A DNA stretch of 47,203 nucleotides from Gemmatimonadota bacterium (GTDB lineage: Bacteria > Gemmatimonadota > Gemmatimonadetes > Longimicrobiales > Gaopeijiaceae): NCBI GenBank assembly GCA_029879725.1, contig JAOUPR010000021.1, forward strand, positions 1 to 47,203, read 5' to 3'. The translations under genes were made by a program, and so were the position numbers. The notes under the pieces are model-generated. The model had not been told where the DNA came from, made no database searches, and saw only the letters and a list, made by a program, of their open reading frames with translations. Each line of letters begins with the position of its first letter. Positions within the stretch are counted from its first letter, which is position 1. This document shows positions 24,848 to 32,775 of this stretch, piece after piece.

Positions 24848-26668
24848 GTGGATCCGGAACTACTCAGCAGGCTTTCGACCCGTCCCGGTGTCTACCTCTT
24901 CCGCGATGCCGGCGGCGCCGTGCTGTACGTGGGGAAGGCCAAGTCCCTGCGCCCCCGTGTGCGGAGCTACTTCCGCGGTGACTCGAGCCACTCCATGAAG
25001 ACCCGCGAGCTGGTGCGGCGGGTGGCGGACGTGGAGACCATCGTGGTGGGGTCCGAGGCCGAGGCGCTCATCCTCGAAGCCAACCTCATCAAGGAGCACG
25101 CGCCACGCTTCAACATCCAGCTCCGCGACGACAAGCGGTACCCGTACATCAAGGTCACCACGCAGGAGGCCTTCCCCCGGGTGTTCGTCACCCGACGCGT
25201 ACGGAACGACGGCGCCCGGTACTTCGGCCCCTACACGTCGGTGGGGCCCATGAGGAAGGCGCTGGACGTGGTGAACCGCCTGTACACCGTACGTTCCTGC
25301 CGATACGACCTTCCCCGGGAGGCGCCCGCGCGGGCGTGTCTGGACTACCACATCGGCCGCTGCCGCGCTCCCTGCGTGGGTCTCCAGACCCAGGCGGACT
25401 ACCGGGGGATGGTGGACGAGATCGTGCGGATCCTGGAGGGAGACACGGAGGGGTTGAGGGGAGAGGTGGAGGCCGCCATGCGGGAGGCGTCGGCGGCGCT
25501 CGACTTCGAACGCGCGGCCCGTCTCCGTGACGTGGTGCACGGCCTGGAGGCGTTGGGACGCGACCAGCGCGTCCATCGCGCCCAGGGCGGCGACATGGAC
25601 GTGGTGGGGCTGGCCCGGGACGGGACGCTGGCGGTGGGCGTGGTGCTGCGGGTGCGCCGTGGCCTCCTCCTGGGGAGGGAAGCCCAGCGGTTCAGCGATC
25701 TCGAAGACGAGGCCGACGCCGATCTCCTCGCCTCCCTCATGTCGCGCTACTACCTGGGGGGAGGCACGGCCCGCCTCGCCGACCTCCCGGCCGAGGTGCT
25801 GCTCCCCCGCGGGTTCGCGGACCAGGAGACGCTCTCGCGGATCCTGAGCGAGGAGGCGGGGCGGCGGGTGGTCGCCTCCGTGCCCGTGCGCGGAGAGAAG
25901 AAGCGGCTCATGGAGCTCGCCGGAGACAACGCCCGCCATCTCCTGGAGGATCGGGTGACGGCCACGGCGGTGGCCGCGGACCGGGCGGAGGAGGCGCTGT
26001 ACGCGCTCCAGGAGGAGCTGGACCTCAAGGTCGTGCCGCGGCGGATGGTCTGCTTCGACGTCTCCCACATCCAGGGGCGGGAGACCGTGGCCAGCGCGGT
26101 GGTGTTCGAGAACGCCGAGCCCCGCAAGGCGGGGTACCGCCGCATGAAGATCCGCGGCGAGTGGGGGAACGACGACTACCGGTCCATGGCCGAGGCCGTG
26201 GACCGCTACTTCCGGCGCCTGGGTGAAGAAGAGGGAGGCGTGCCCGACCTGGTGGTCATCGATGGAGGCAAGGGACAACTCGGTGCCGCCGTGGAAGCGC
26301 TGGGGATGCTCGGAGTGTCCGACGTGACCGTGATCGGACTGGCCAAGAAGGAAGAGGAGGTCTTCCTCCCGGGGCGGAAGGATCCCGTGAGGCTGGACCG
26401 CCGCAACCGCGGGCTCCATCTCCTCCAGCGGATCCGCGACGAGGCGCACCGGTTCGCCGTCGGGTACAATCGAAAGCTCCGCACGAAACGCACGCTCCGC
26501 AGTGATCTGGGGGACGTCCCCGGGATCGGGCCCGCGCGCCAGCAGGCGCTCCTCAATCGCTTCGGATCGGTGAAGGGAGTGAAGGAGGCCACCCCCGAAG
26601 AGATCGCCAGGCTCCCCGGGTTTTCCATGGTCCTCGCCAGCAGGGTGCTCACCTACCTCGGCCGCTGA
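24848..26668 (+). CDS. uvrC: Excinuclease ABC subunit C
   Basis: UvrC makes both incisions in nucleotide excision repair. GTG 24848 gives 606 residues, close to E. coli UvrC (610); the frame continues far upstream only as a mirror of murJ. Domains in order are the GIY-YIG nuclease (residues about 12-95, RPGVYLFRDAGGAVLYVGKAKSLR), a Cys-rich segment (CLDYHIGRCRAPCVG), a UVR motif near residue 210 (LDFERAARLRDVVHGLE), the RNase H-like C-terminal nuclease (FDVSHIQGRETVAS and LVVIDGGKGQLGAA) and a tandem helix-hairpin-helix (DVPGIGPARQQALLNRFGS). It starts 11 bases after murJ. Confidence 0.96.
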   Translation: MDPELLSRLSTRPGVYLFRDAGGAVLYVGKAKSLRPRVRSYFRGDSSHSMKTRELVRRVADVETIVVGSEAEALILEANLIKEHAPRFNIQLRDDKRYPYIKVTTQEAFPRVFVTRRVRNDGARYFGPYTSVGPMRKALDVVNRLYTVRSCRYDLPREAPARACLDYHIGRCRAPCVGLQTQADYRGMVDEIVRILEGDTEGLRGEVEAAMREASAALDFERAARLRDVVHGLEALGRDQRVHRAQGGDMDVVGLARDGTLAVGVVLRVRRGLLLGREAQRFSDLEDEADADLLASLMSRYYLGGGTARLADLPAEVLLPRGFADQETLSRILSEEAGRRVVASVPVRGEKKRLMELAGDNARHLLEDRVTATAVAADRAEEALYALQEELDLKVVPRRMVCFDVSHIQGRETVASAVVFENAEPRKAGYRRMKIRGEWGNDDYRSMAEAVDRYFRRLGEEEGGVPDLVVIDGGKGQLGAAVEALGMLGVSDVTVIGLAKKEEEVFLPGRKDPVRLDRRNRGLHLLQRIRDEAHRFAVGYNRKLRTKRTLRSDLGDVPGIGPARQQALLNRFGSVKGVKEATPEEIARLPGFSMVLASRVLTYLGR

Positions 26669-26689
26669 GGACGAACCACCGGGAACTCT

Positions 26690-26706
26690 TTGGCAGGAGA
26701 CTTGCA
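26690..26706 (+). promoter_or_regulatory. Sigma-54-type -24/-12 promoter
   Basis: TTGGCAGGAGACTTGCA matches the RpoN consensus YTGGCACGRNNNTTGCW at every defined position except one (G for C). GG (26692-26693) and GC (26704-26705) are separated by exactly 10 bases. It lies in the 159-base gap between uvrC and the TPR lipoprotein, oriented toward the latter. The predicted start is near 26717. Confidence 0.5.
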
Positions 26707-26746
26707 TCATCGGGGGGCGCCCGCGTGGTGCGTGCGCCGGAAAGGT

Positions 26747-26775
26747 TTGACGCTCCCCTGGGGTGCGCCTATTTT
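26747..26775 (+). promoter_or_regulatory. Sigma-70-type promoter for the TPR lipoprotein
   Basis: TTGACG (26747-26752) and TATTTT (26770-26775) are 17 bases apart. The start would fall near 26782, leaving a leader of about 46 bases with GGAGGA at 26815-26820. Confidence 0.6.
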
Positions 26776-26827
26776 CCGTACTCTATACACTGACGGAAGG
26801 ACCTGAACTCCCATGGAGGATCCCCGG

Positions 26828-28264
26828 ATGAAGATCCGCTTTGGACTTGCCCTCGCTTTCTTGATCGGGCTCACCACGGCCGGCTGCGCCGGTGGTGGTG
26901 GTGGCGCCGCGACCAGCAGCGCAACTCCGGCCGCCGGAGCGGGTGGTGTCGCGCTCCAGGCGGGCGAGCGTCCCCGCGAGAATGCCGAGACGCGCGCCGC
27001 CGAGCGTGCCATCGACCAGGCCGGCGAGGCCGAGGACGAGGCCCAGGCCGAGGCGCTGTACCAGGAGGCTTTCACCAACGCCGAAGCCGCCATGACCGCG
27101 GACGAGCGGAACCCTCTGGCGCACCTCCTCGCGGGGCGTGCCCTCATGGGGTTGAACCGCTACGCGGAGGCTTCCGCGCACCTGGATCGCGCCGAGGAAC
27201 TGCGGCCCCTGTACCAGTTCGACATCCAGCGTGAGCGTGAGACCGCGTGGATGAACCTGTACCAGGAGGCCGTACCCTTCGTGAACTCGGGGGACTACGA
27301 GGCCGCGGCCGAGGTGTTCGAGAGCGCCAACGCCATCTACGATCAGCGCCCCGAGGTCATGATCATGCTGGGGCAGATCTACGCCCAGCTCCGTGAGCAC
27401 GACAAGTCCATCGAGAACCTGGACCGCGCCATGGCCGTGGCCGCCGACGAGGAGATCCTCGCCACGGTGGACTCCGCCACGGCGGCGTCGTGGCAGGAGC
27501 AGGTGGCCGACATTCCCATGACCCGCGCTTCGGTCCTGGCCGATGCCGGGCGGTTCGAAGAGGCCGTTTCCGGCTTCGCCGATCTGGTGGCCGCGGATCC
27601 GGACAACGTCGTGTTCACGCGGAATCTCGCCGCCCTTCTCATCCAGGCCGATCAGAACGATTCGGCCGTGGTGGTGCTGGATGGCCTCATGACCCGTTCG
27701 GATCTGAGCGCGCAGGACTACTACACGGTGGGGATCGGGTACTACCAGACCTCCGCGTACGAGCGTGCGGCCCAGGCCTTCGCCGGCGCGGCCGAGAGGA
27801 ACGTGAACGACCGCGACGCCCTCGAGATGTGGGCGCGGTCGCTCCAGATCGACTCGATCTACGACGCGGTGCCCGCGGTGGCCGATCGCTGGATCGCGCT
27901 GGATCCCAACAGCCAGACGGCACACATCATCTACGCCCAGGCCGCGAACCAGATGGGGAACACCCAGGTTGCCGCGGACATGATCGGGCGGGTCGAGGCG
28001 ATGAAGGTCATCGTCACCGATCTCCAGATCACCCGGCGCAGCACCGGGGGAGCCACGGTCAGCGGAAGCCTCCGCAACGGCTCCGGCGCTCCGGGTTCGC
28101 AGACGACGCTGGCGTTCACCTTCTACGACGAGGCGGGCACGGCCATGGGATCGGCCAACGTCGCCGTCACGCTGCCGGCGACGGACATGAGCGAGATCTT
28201 CCGCGTGGACTTCGATTCCGCGGATCAGGTGGGCGGGTACGGATACACGGTCTCGGGGATGTAG
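26828..28264 (+). CDS. TPR-repeat lipoprotein
   Basis: ATG 26828 is chosen because GGAGGA ends 7 bases upstream and it gives a lipoprotein signal peptide (MKIRFGLALAFLIGL then TTAGC). The Cys at about residue 19 is followed by a Gly/Ala/Thr linker. The middle (about 55-370) is made of tetratricopeptide repeats (NPLAHLLAGRALMGLNRYAEASAHLDRAEE, then DYEAAAEVFESANA and further units). The last 90 residues form a predicted beta domain (VIVTDLQITRRSTGGATVSGSL), resembling the Ig-like FxxYD or DUF fold used for protein contacts. Family-level function is unknown; an envelope scaffold is likely. It is flanked by two candidate promoters and a terminator, so it is probably monocistronic. Confidence 0.85.
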   Translation: MKIRFGLALAFLIGLTTAGCAGGGGGAATSSATPAAGAGGVALQAGERPRENAETRAAERAIDQAGEAEDEAQAEALYQEAFTNAEAAMTADERNPLAHLLAGRALMGLNRYAEASAHLDRAEELRPLYQFDIQRERETAWMNLYQEAVPFVNSGDYEAAAEVFESANAIYDQRPEVMIMLGQIYAQLREHDKSIENLDRAMAVAADEEILATVDSATAASWQEQVADIPMTRASVLADAGRFEEAVSGFADLVAADPDNVVFTRNLAALLIQADQNDSAVVVLDGLMTRSDLSAQDYYTVGIGYYQTSAYERAAQAFAGAAERNVNDRDALEMWARSLQIDSIYDAVPAVADRWIALDPNSQTAHIIYAQAANQMGNTQVAADMIGRVEAMKVIVTDLQITRRSTGGATVSGSLRNGSGAPGSQTTLAFTFYDEAGTAMGSANVAVTLPATDMSEIFRVDFDSADQVGGYGYTVSGM

Positions 28265-28290
28265 TCCTTCCCGGGCGTATCCACGCCGTG

Positions 28291-28327
28291 AGGGGGCGGT
28301 CGGGCGAACATGGCCCGGCCGCCCCTT
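28291..28327 (+). terminator. Terminator after the TPR lipoprotein
   Basis: GGGGCGGTCGGGC (28293-28305) pairs with GCCCGGCCGCCCC (28313-28325) with one G-T wobble; two outer pairs extend the stem to 28291/28327. The loop has 7 bases, and TT, CGTATTTT follows. Confidence 0.85.
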
Positions 28328-28356
28328 CGTATTTTCCACGGGTGGAGCGGGACTGC

Positions 28357-28384
28357 TTGATTCCCGGACGCCGGCTGCTAAATT
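28357..28384 (+). promoter_or_regulatory. Promoter of tRNA-Gly
   Basis: TTGATT (28357-28362) and TAAATT (28379-28384) are 16 bases apart. The predicted start near 28391 is 7 bases before the mature tRNA 5' end. Confidence 0.6.
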
Positions 28385-28397
28385 CCTCCCTCGTGAC

Positions 28398-28470
28398 GCG
28401 GGAGTAGCTCAGTTGGTAGAGCATCAGCTTCCCAAGCTGAGGGTCGCCGGTTCGAGCCCGGTCTCCCGCT
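28398..28470 (+). tRNA. tRNA-Gly (anticodon CCC)
   Basis: The 73-base gene folds as a standard cloverleaf. The acceptor stem GCGGGAG/CTCCCGC is perfect, the anticodon stem is TCAGC/GCTGA, and the loop TTCCCAA gives anticodon CCC (reads GGG). The T arm is GCCGG-TTCGAGC-CCGGT, closing with a G-T wobble. CCA is not encoded. It has its own promoter and a terminator 14 bases downstream. Confidence 0.97.
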
Positions 28471-28483
28471 CTGATGGAAAGCG

Positions 28484-28526
28484 AAGCGCCGCGGGGCCGC
28501 ATGGCCTCGCGGCGTTTCTGTTTGTT
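28484..28526 (+). terminator. Terminator after tRNA-Gly
   Basis: CGCCGCGGGGCC (28487-28498) pairs with GGCCTCGCGGCG (28503-28514) around a GCAT loop, extended by AAG/TTT flanks. T-rich TTTCTGTTTGTT follows. Confidence 0.9.
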
Positions 28527-28722
28527 CCCGCTGCGGCGTCACCCCAAGCGATTCTTCTTGCGGGCCCGGAAGGTGCGATCTAACGTGCCTTCCATACGGC
28601 GCCGTCGTCGTTTCCCCTCGGCGCCGCCCTCGTCTCGAGGCCGTGTCCTCCATGGCTCTTCCGAGGTGCGTGCCTCCCGGCCGCCCACGGCGCCGGTCGA
28701 CCTTCCACCAGGGAGGTGGCAT

Positions 28723-29196
28723 ATGAGTTCGCTCGAACCCCTCATCAATCTCATCGTCGTGCTGGCCGTGCTGAGCCTGGCCGCGGAGCGCGCGACCAAC
28801 CTGCTGAAGCTCGGGCAACCCGATCTTCGCGTACGGACCACGGATGACGCCAAGGAGAAGCTCCGGGAGCAGGCCATCACCTGGCAGAGCGTGTTCATCG
28901 GGGTGGGGCTGGCCCTCCTGATGAAGGCGGATATGTTCGAGATCCTGGCCAGCCTGAACGCTCCCTGGGATACGCTCGGCTGGGTGCGGGTGACCGACTC
29001 GGGGTGGGTCCGCGTCCCCGCGACCGCGAACCTGGGGACGGCGCTGTACGCGGCCGGGGGCTCGGTGGTCACCGGGCTCGCCCTGGGGTTCGGCTCGAAG
29101 TTCTGGCACGAGCTCCTCGACGGGATCCTCGAGTTGCGCGGGCTGGCGCAGAACCTGAAGAAGAAGGCCGATCCCCCCACCACACCGGAGGGTTGA
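28723..29196 (+). CDS. Membrane protein with a C-terminal GSKFWHELLD motif
   Basis: ATG 28723 has a strong GGGAGGTGG site at 28711-28719 and gives 157 residues. Frames reaching further upstream would run into the tRNA terminator and are unlikely. Two or three membrane helices are visible: residues 7-25 (LINLIVVLAVLSLAAERA), about 52-70 (SVFIGVGLALLMKADMF) and about 110-128 (AAGGSVVTGLALGFGSKFW). The segment GFGSKFWHELLDGILELRG resembles a motif seen at the end of membrane regions in many uncharacterised bacterial proteins. No function is known to me. It is one base upstream of the DNase I-like gene, so the two probably act together. Confidence 0.75.
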   Translation: MSSLEPLINLIVVLAVLSLAAERATNLLKLGQPDLRVRTTDDAKEKLREQAITWQSVFIGVGLALLMKADMFEILASLNAPWDTLGWVRVTDSGWVRVPATANLGTALYAAGGSVVTGLALGFGSKFWHELLDGILELRGLAQNLKKKADPPTTPEG

Positions 29197-29197
29197 G

Positions 29198-30088
29198 ATG
29201 CTCGAGCTGCTGACTCGCCTGCGCGCCCTCCTGGCCGGGGGCGCCACGGTCCTGGCCGTGGGTTCGGGGTGGTTCCTGGTGGGCCCGCCCGACGGCGCGG
29301 CCCCCACCATCCGGGTGGCCGCCTTCAACATCCAGGTGTTCGGGCGGGCCAAGCTGGCCAAGGAAGACGTGGTGGACGTCCTGGTCCGCACGGCCCGCCG
29401 CTTCGACGTCCTCGTGGTGCAGGAGGTCCGCGATGCCGAGGAGGGGGTGGCCGACGCCTTCCTGGAGAAGATCAACGACGGTTCGGACGTCCGCTACGCC
29501 ATGCACGAGGGGCCCCGCGAGGGTCGCACGTCCTCGAAGGAGCAGTACGTGGTGTACTATCGCACGCCCGCCATCCAACTCGTGGCCGCCGAGGTGGCCG
29601 ACGACTCCCTCGACGTCTTCGAGCGCGAGCCCCTCCTGGTGACGCTGCGGGCGGACTCGCTGGACTTCCAGCTCGTGGTGATCCACGTCAAGCCCGACAG
29701 CGCCTACCAGGAGTTGCGCGCGCTGGAAGGGCTGGTGGCGGACCTGATGGCGGCCAATCCCGGGGAGCGCGACGTGATCGTGCTGGGGGACCTGAACGCG
29801 GATTGCCGGTACCTGGACGAAGACCGACCCGACCTCCCGCTCTCGGGGGAGCGCTTCCACTGGGTGATCGGGAACGACCAGGTGACCACGACGGCGTCGG
29901 AGTGCACCTACGACCGGATCATCCTCACCGACGAGACGCTGGCCGGATCCTACGTCCAGGGGAGCGCGTCGGTGTTCCGGTTCGACACGGAGTTCGGACT
30001 CACGGACCGGGCCTTCGTGCGTTCGGTTTCGGACCACTACCCGGTCTACGCGGAGTTCCTCACCGCGGGGGTGGACGCGGACCGCTGA
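29198..30088 (+). CDS. DNase I-like endonuclease/exonuclease/phosphatase family protein, exported or membrane-anchored
   Basis: The 296-residue protein begins with a hydrophobic stretch (LLAGGATVLAVGSGWFLVG) that would serve as signal peptide or anchor. The EEP fold follows, with residues matching animal DNase I: QEVRD (Glu76), VIHVKP (His163), GDLNADC (Asp198, Asn200, Cys203), SECTYDRI (Cys236, Asp239) and SDHYPVY (Asp279, His280). The cysteines in NADC and SEC sit where DNase I has its structural disulfide, consistent with work outside the cytoplasm. GGAGG at 29187-29191 supports ATG 29198. Secreted nutrient nuclease, biofilm DNase or antagonism are all possible; the sequence does not decide. 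Confidence 0.85.
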   Translation: MLELLTRLRALLAGGATVLAVGSGWFLVGPPDGAAPTIRVAAFNIQVFGRAKLAKEDVVDVLVRTARRFDVLVVQEVRDAEEGVADAFLEKINDGSDVRYAMHEGPREGRTSSKEQYVVYYRTPAIQLVAAEVADDSLDVFEREPLLVTLRADSLDFQLVVIHVKPDSAYQELRALEGLVADLMAANPGERDVIVLGDLNADCRYLDEDRPDLPLSGERFHWVIGNDQVTTTASECTYDRIILTDETLAGSYVQGSASVFRFDTEFGLTDRAFVRSVSDHYPVYAEFLTAGVDADR

Positions 30089-30094
30089 GGTCCG

Positions 30095-31336
30095 TCAACC
30101 GCCTCCGTCGGCCACCACGCCACGCTCCGCCGCGATCCCGTCCTCGTCGAGGAGCCGGGCCGCCACGTAGCCCCGGAGTCCATCGGGGGTGCGGACGCGG
30201 TACCACGTGCCGGACCCGGCCAGCACCCGGAGGGGCACGGCGGGGGTCATCTCCTGGACGACGTCGCTCTTCAGGCTGGGGCCGGCGCGGAGGTTGATCC
30301 CGTCGCGGCTCACCGTCACCACCCGTCCCAGGGCGTCGAGCTCACGGGGGATCTCCTGGACGCCCGCGAAGGTCCGGCGGACGAAGGGAACGGGATCCAC
30401 CGGTCCCTCTCCCCGGCGGTACAGTCCGAAGTGGAGGTGGGGCGGCGTGGTGCGCGCGTTCCCGGTGTTGCCCACGAACCCGAGGGTGTCTCCCCGGGCC
30501 ACCACCTGGCCGGGCACCACGTCCTGGGAGTCCAGGTGGGCATAGTAGAGCGAGGCGTTGCGGGCGGGGTCGCGCAGCCACACCACCTTCCCGCCGAGGT
30601 CCGTCACCTCCACCCGCGTGACGCGGCCCGGCGCCGACGCGATCACGGGCGTTCCCCTGGGGGCGAAGATGTCCACACCGTGGTGCCGTCGGCGTCCTCC
30701 TTCGCGGGGATCACCGAACACGCTCTGGATCGCCCGCGTGTCCCTCCCCGACACGGGGAAGGCGAGCTGGGCGTCCAGGCTCAGGGACACGTGGACCCGC
30801 CCGCCGCGGAGGAGCTCGGGCTGCACGCGGAGGACGAAGTCTCCGCCCCGCCAGGGCTCGTAGGTGAATCGTCCCGGCACGGAATCCATGGAGAACACGG
30901 GACGCAGGGCCGCGCTCCCATCGTCGGGGACCCTGAAGAGGTCGACGAACACACGCGTGGAGTCGTCGGTCTCCACGGCGATCTCGACCCCGAGGCTCTG
31001 CCCGCGTGGAATCTCCAGGCGGTAGGCCACGGCTTCGGGGGTCTCGGGAGAGAGGAGGTTCACCTCGTGGAAGGGGAGGGGGATGGGGACCACGGCATCG
31101 AGGGAGATCGTGGCCTCGCCGATCCAGGCTCGCCCCAACGCCGTCTCCGTCAGACCGGCCTCGAAGAGCCCACGGGCATATCGTTCGTGGGGCGTGGCGT
31201 CCCGGAACCGATCCCGTACCTGCTCCGCCTGCTCGCATCCGCCGGTCCCCGCCGCCAGGAGGAGGGCGAACCGCATCGCGAACGGGGCCGTCCGCGAAGA
31301 GCGGGGCGGGGGTCGGGAGGATCCGGAGCGTGACAT
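30095..31336 (-). CDS. M23 family metallopeptidase with SH3 domain
   Basis: This is a LytM-type envelope peptidase or amidase activator. Domains from the N-terminus are a hydrophobic export segment (FALLLAAGTGGCE; a possible but poor lipobox), a beta-rich region of about 160 residues, and the M23 domain with the zinc residues HHGVDIFAP and HLHFGLY, plus LYYAHLD. A bacterial SH3 domain forms the last 60 residues (GINLRAGPSLKSDVV and TPDGLRGYVAARLL). The M23 zinc ligands look intact, so it may be active. ATG 31336 gives about 413 residues; the later ATG at 31276 would shorten the signal region. It converges on the DNase I-like gene with 6 bases between stops. Confidence 0.88.
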   Translation of the reverse strand: MSRSGSSRPPPRSSRTAPFAMRFALLLAAGTGGCEQAEQVRDRFRDATPHERYARGLFEAGLTETALGRAWIGEATISLDAVVPIPLPFHEVNLLSPETPEAVAYRLEIPRGQSLGVEIAVETDDSTRVFVDLFRVPDDGSAALRPVFSMDSVPGRFTYEPWRGGDFVLRVQPELLRGGRVHVSLSLDAQLAFPVSGRDTRAIQSVFGDPREGGRRRHHGVDIFAPRGTPVIASAPGRVTRVEVTDLGGKVVWLRDPARNASLYYAHLDSQDVVPGQVVARGDTLGFVGNTGNARTTPPHLHFGLYRRGEGPVDPVPFVRRTFAGVQEIPRELDALGRVVTVSRDGINLRAGPSLKSDVVQEMTPAVPLRVLAGSGTWYRVRTPDGLRGYVAARLLDEDGIAAERGVVADGGG

Positions 31337-31392
31337 CCTCTCAACCTGCACCGGACACGAATACGCGGTCAAGATGCGTGGACCTCCGGAAA

Positions 31393-31421
31393 TTGAAGGG
31401 GGTGGTCGGCGCCGTTAGCTT
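31393..31421 (+). promoter_or_regulatory. Candidate promoter for DUF512-der-plsY-gpsA
   Basis: TTGAAG (31393-31398) and TAGCTT (31416-31421) are 17 bases apart in the divergent gap between the M23 gene and the DUF512 gene. The -10 match is moderate. The leader would be about 70 bases. Confidence 0.4.
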
Positions 31422-31500
31422 TTTCCACCCTCGAGATGTCCGGCTCGGCTCTTCCTGGGGTGTCGCCGCAGTTCTACTCACCTTCGCGTCTCCGGGGTCC

Positions 31501-32775
31501 GTGGTCCGCATAGCAGAAATCGAAGAGGGCAGTATCGCCGACGAGCTCCACCTGGAGATCGGCACGCGCATCGTGCGGATCAACGGGGAACGGGTTCGGG
31601 ACGGGATCGACCTCACCTTCCTCCTGGCGGATACCGACCTGGAGCTGGAGACGGTGACCCCGTCCGGCGAAGCGGTCGTATACGAGATCGAGAGGGATCC
31701 CGGGGATCCGGTGGGGATCGTCCCGGCTCCGGACGCGGTGCGCGAGTGCGCCAACAAGTGCGTGTTCTGCTTCATCGACGGGAACCCTCCGGGGGTGCGC
31801 GACTCGCTCTGGCTTCGCGACGACGACTTCCGGTTGTCGTTCAGCTATGGGAGCTACGTCACCCTCACCAACCTGGGTCCCAAGGGGATGCAGCGCCTGG
31901 TGGATCAGCGGTTGTCTCCGCTGTACGTGAGCGTGCACGCCACCGAACCGGAAGTGAGGAAGCGCCTCCTTGTGAGCGAGCGGGGCGGTGTGATCATGGA
32001 CCAGCTCCGCTTCCTCCTCGACGGCGGACTCGACGTCCACACGCAGGTGGTTCTCTGCCCCGAGTGGAACGACGGGGTGCACCTCCAGCGGACGCTCGAC
32101 GACCTCTGGGAGCTGGGGCCGGGCATCCTCTCGGTGTCGGTGGTTCCCGTGGGACTCACGCGGTACAACCTGGAGCGGCCGGTGCGGCTCCTCCGGGCCG
32201 GGGAGGCGCGGGCGGCCATCGAGCAGGTGGATGCCGCGCGCGCCCGGGCGCTGGGTGTGCGCGAGCAGGGGTGGGCGTACGCCGCCGACGAGATGTACCT
32301 CACCGCCGGCGTCCCCATCCCGGAACCGGACTACTACGACGAATTCGCCCTCCACGAGAACGGCGTGGGGGCGGTACGCGCCTTCGTGGACGCGTTCGAT
32401 GGCGGGCTGGGCTCGGTTCCACGGCTGGACGGGCGGAGGATCCGCGTGGCCACGGGGAGTTCCATGGCGCCCTTCATCACACAGCGGGCGGCGGCGCTGG
32501 CCGCGGCCACGGGGGCCGAGGTCGAAGTCGTGAACGTGCCCAACCGCTTCTTCGGGGAGACCGTCTCGGTGGCGGGCCTCCTGGGAGGCGAGGACATCGC
32601 GGCGGCTCTCGGCGCCGCGCGGGAGGGAGACGTGGTGCTCCTTCCCGGTGAGGCGCTGAACGCCGACGAGGTCTTCATCGACAGCCTTCCGCTCAGCACC
32701 TTCCGTGCGCGCATGGCTCCGGCCACGGTGCTCGCGGGCCACGAGATCACCCGAACACTCCAGGAGGTCTCGTGA
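31501..32775 (+). CDS. DUF512 protein: PDZ domain plus radical-SAM-like cysteine cluster
   Basis: GTG 31501 gives 424 residues. Residues 1-65 form a PDZ-like domain (IAEIEEGSIADELHLEIG and INGERVRD). A CANKCVFCF cluster (Cys83, Cys87, Cys90; the CxxxCxxC spacing of radical SAM enzymes) follows, with a TIM-barrel-like region (SYVTLTNL, PLYVSVHATEPEVR) and the C-terminal DUF512 domain (VATGSSMAPFITQRAA). The reaction is unknown to me; radical SAM chemistry is inferred. The frame stays open upstream, but no usable start there keeps a conserved N-terminus. It overlaps der by 4 bases. Confidence 0.87.
   Translation: MVRIAEIEEGSIADELHLEIGTRIVRINGERVRDGIDLTFLLADTDLELETVTPSGEAVVYEIERDPGDPVGIVPAPDAVRECANKCVFCFIDGNPPGVRDSLWLRDDDFRLSFSYGSYVTLTNLGPKGMQRLVDQRLSPLYVSVHATEPEVRKRLLVSERGGVIMDQLRFLLDGGLDVHTQVVLCPEWNDGVHLQRTLDDLWELGPGILSVSVVPVGLTRYNLERPVRLLRAGEARAAIEQVDAARARALGVREQGWAYAADEMYLTAGVPIPEPDYYDEFALHENGVGAVRAFVDAFDGGLGSVPRLDGRRIRVATGSSMAPFITQRAAALAAATGAEVEVVNVPNRFFGETVSVAGLLGGEDIAAALGAAREGDVVLLPGEALNADEVFIDSLPLSTFRARMAPATVLAGHEITRTLQEVS

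Noticed and set aside
26747-26789. Promoter using TTGACG with the nearby TATACA at 26784
   Set aside because: The spacer would be 31 bases; TATTTT at 26770 with a 17-base spacer is far better.
28398-30088. tRNA-Gly as an attachment site for an integrated island
   Set aside because: No repeat of the tRNA 3' end, no integrase, and the tRNA is followed by its own terminator.
30076-30095. Small hairpin GGACC-gctga-GGTCC between the convergent DNase I-like and M23 genes
   Set aside because: Five to seven base pairs overlapping the stop codon, without T-runs; not enough to call a bidirectional terminator.
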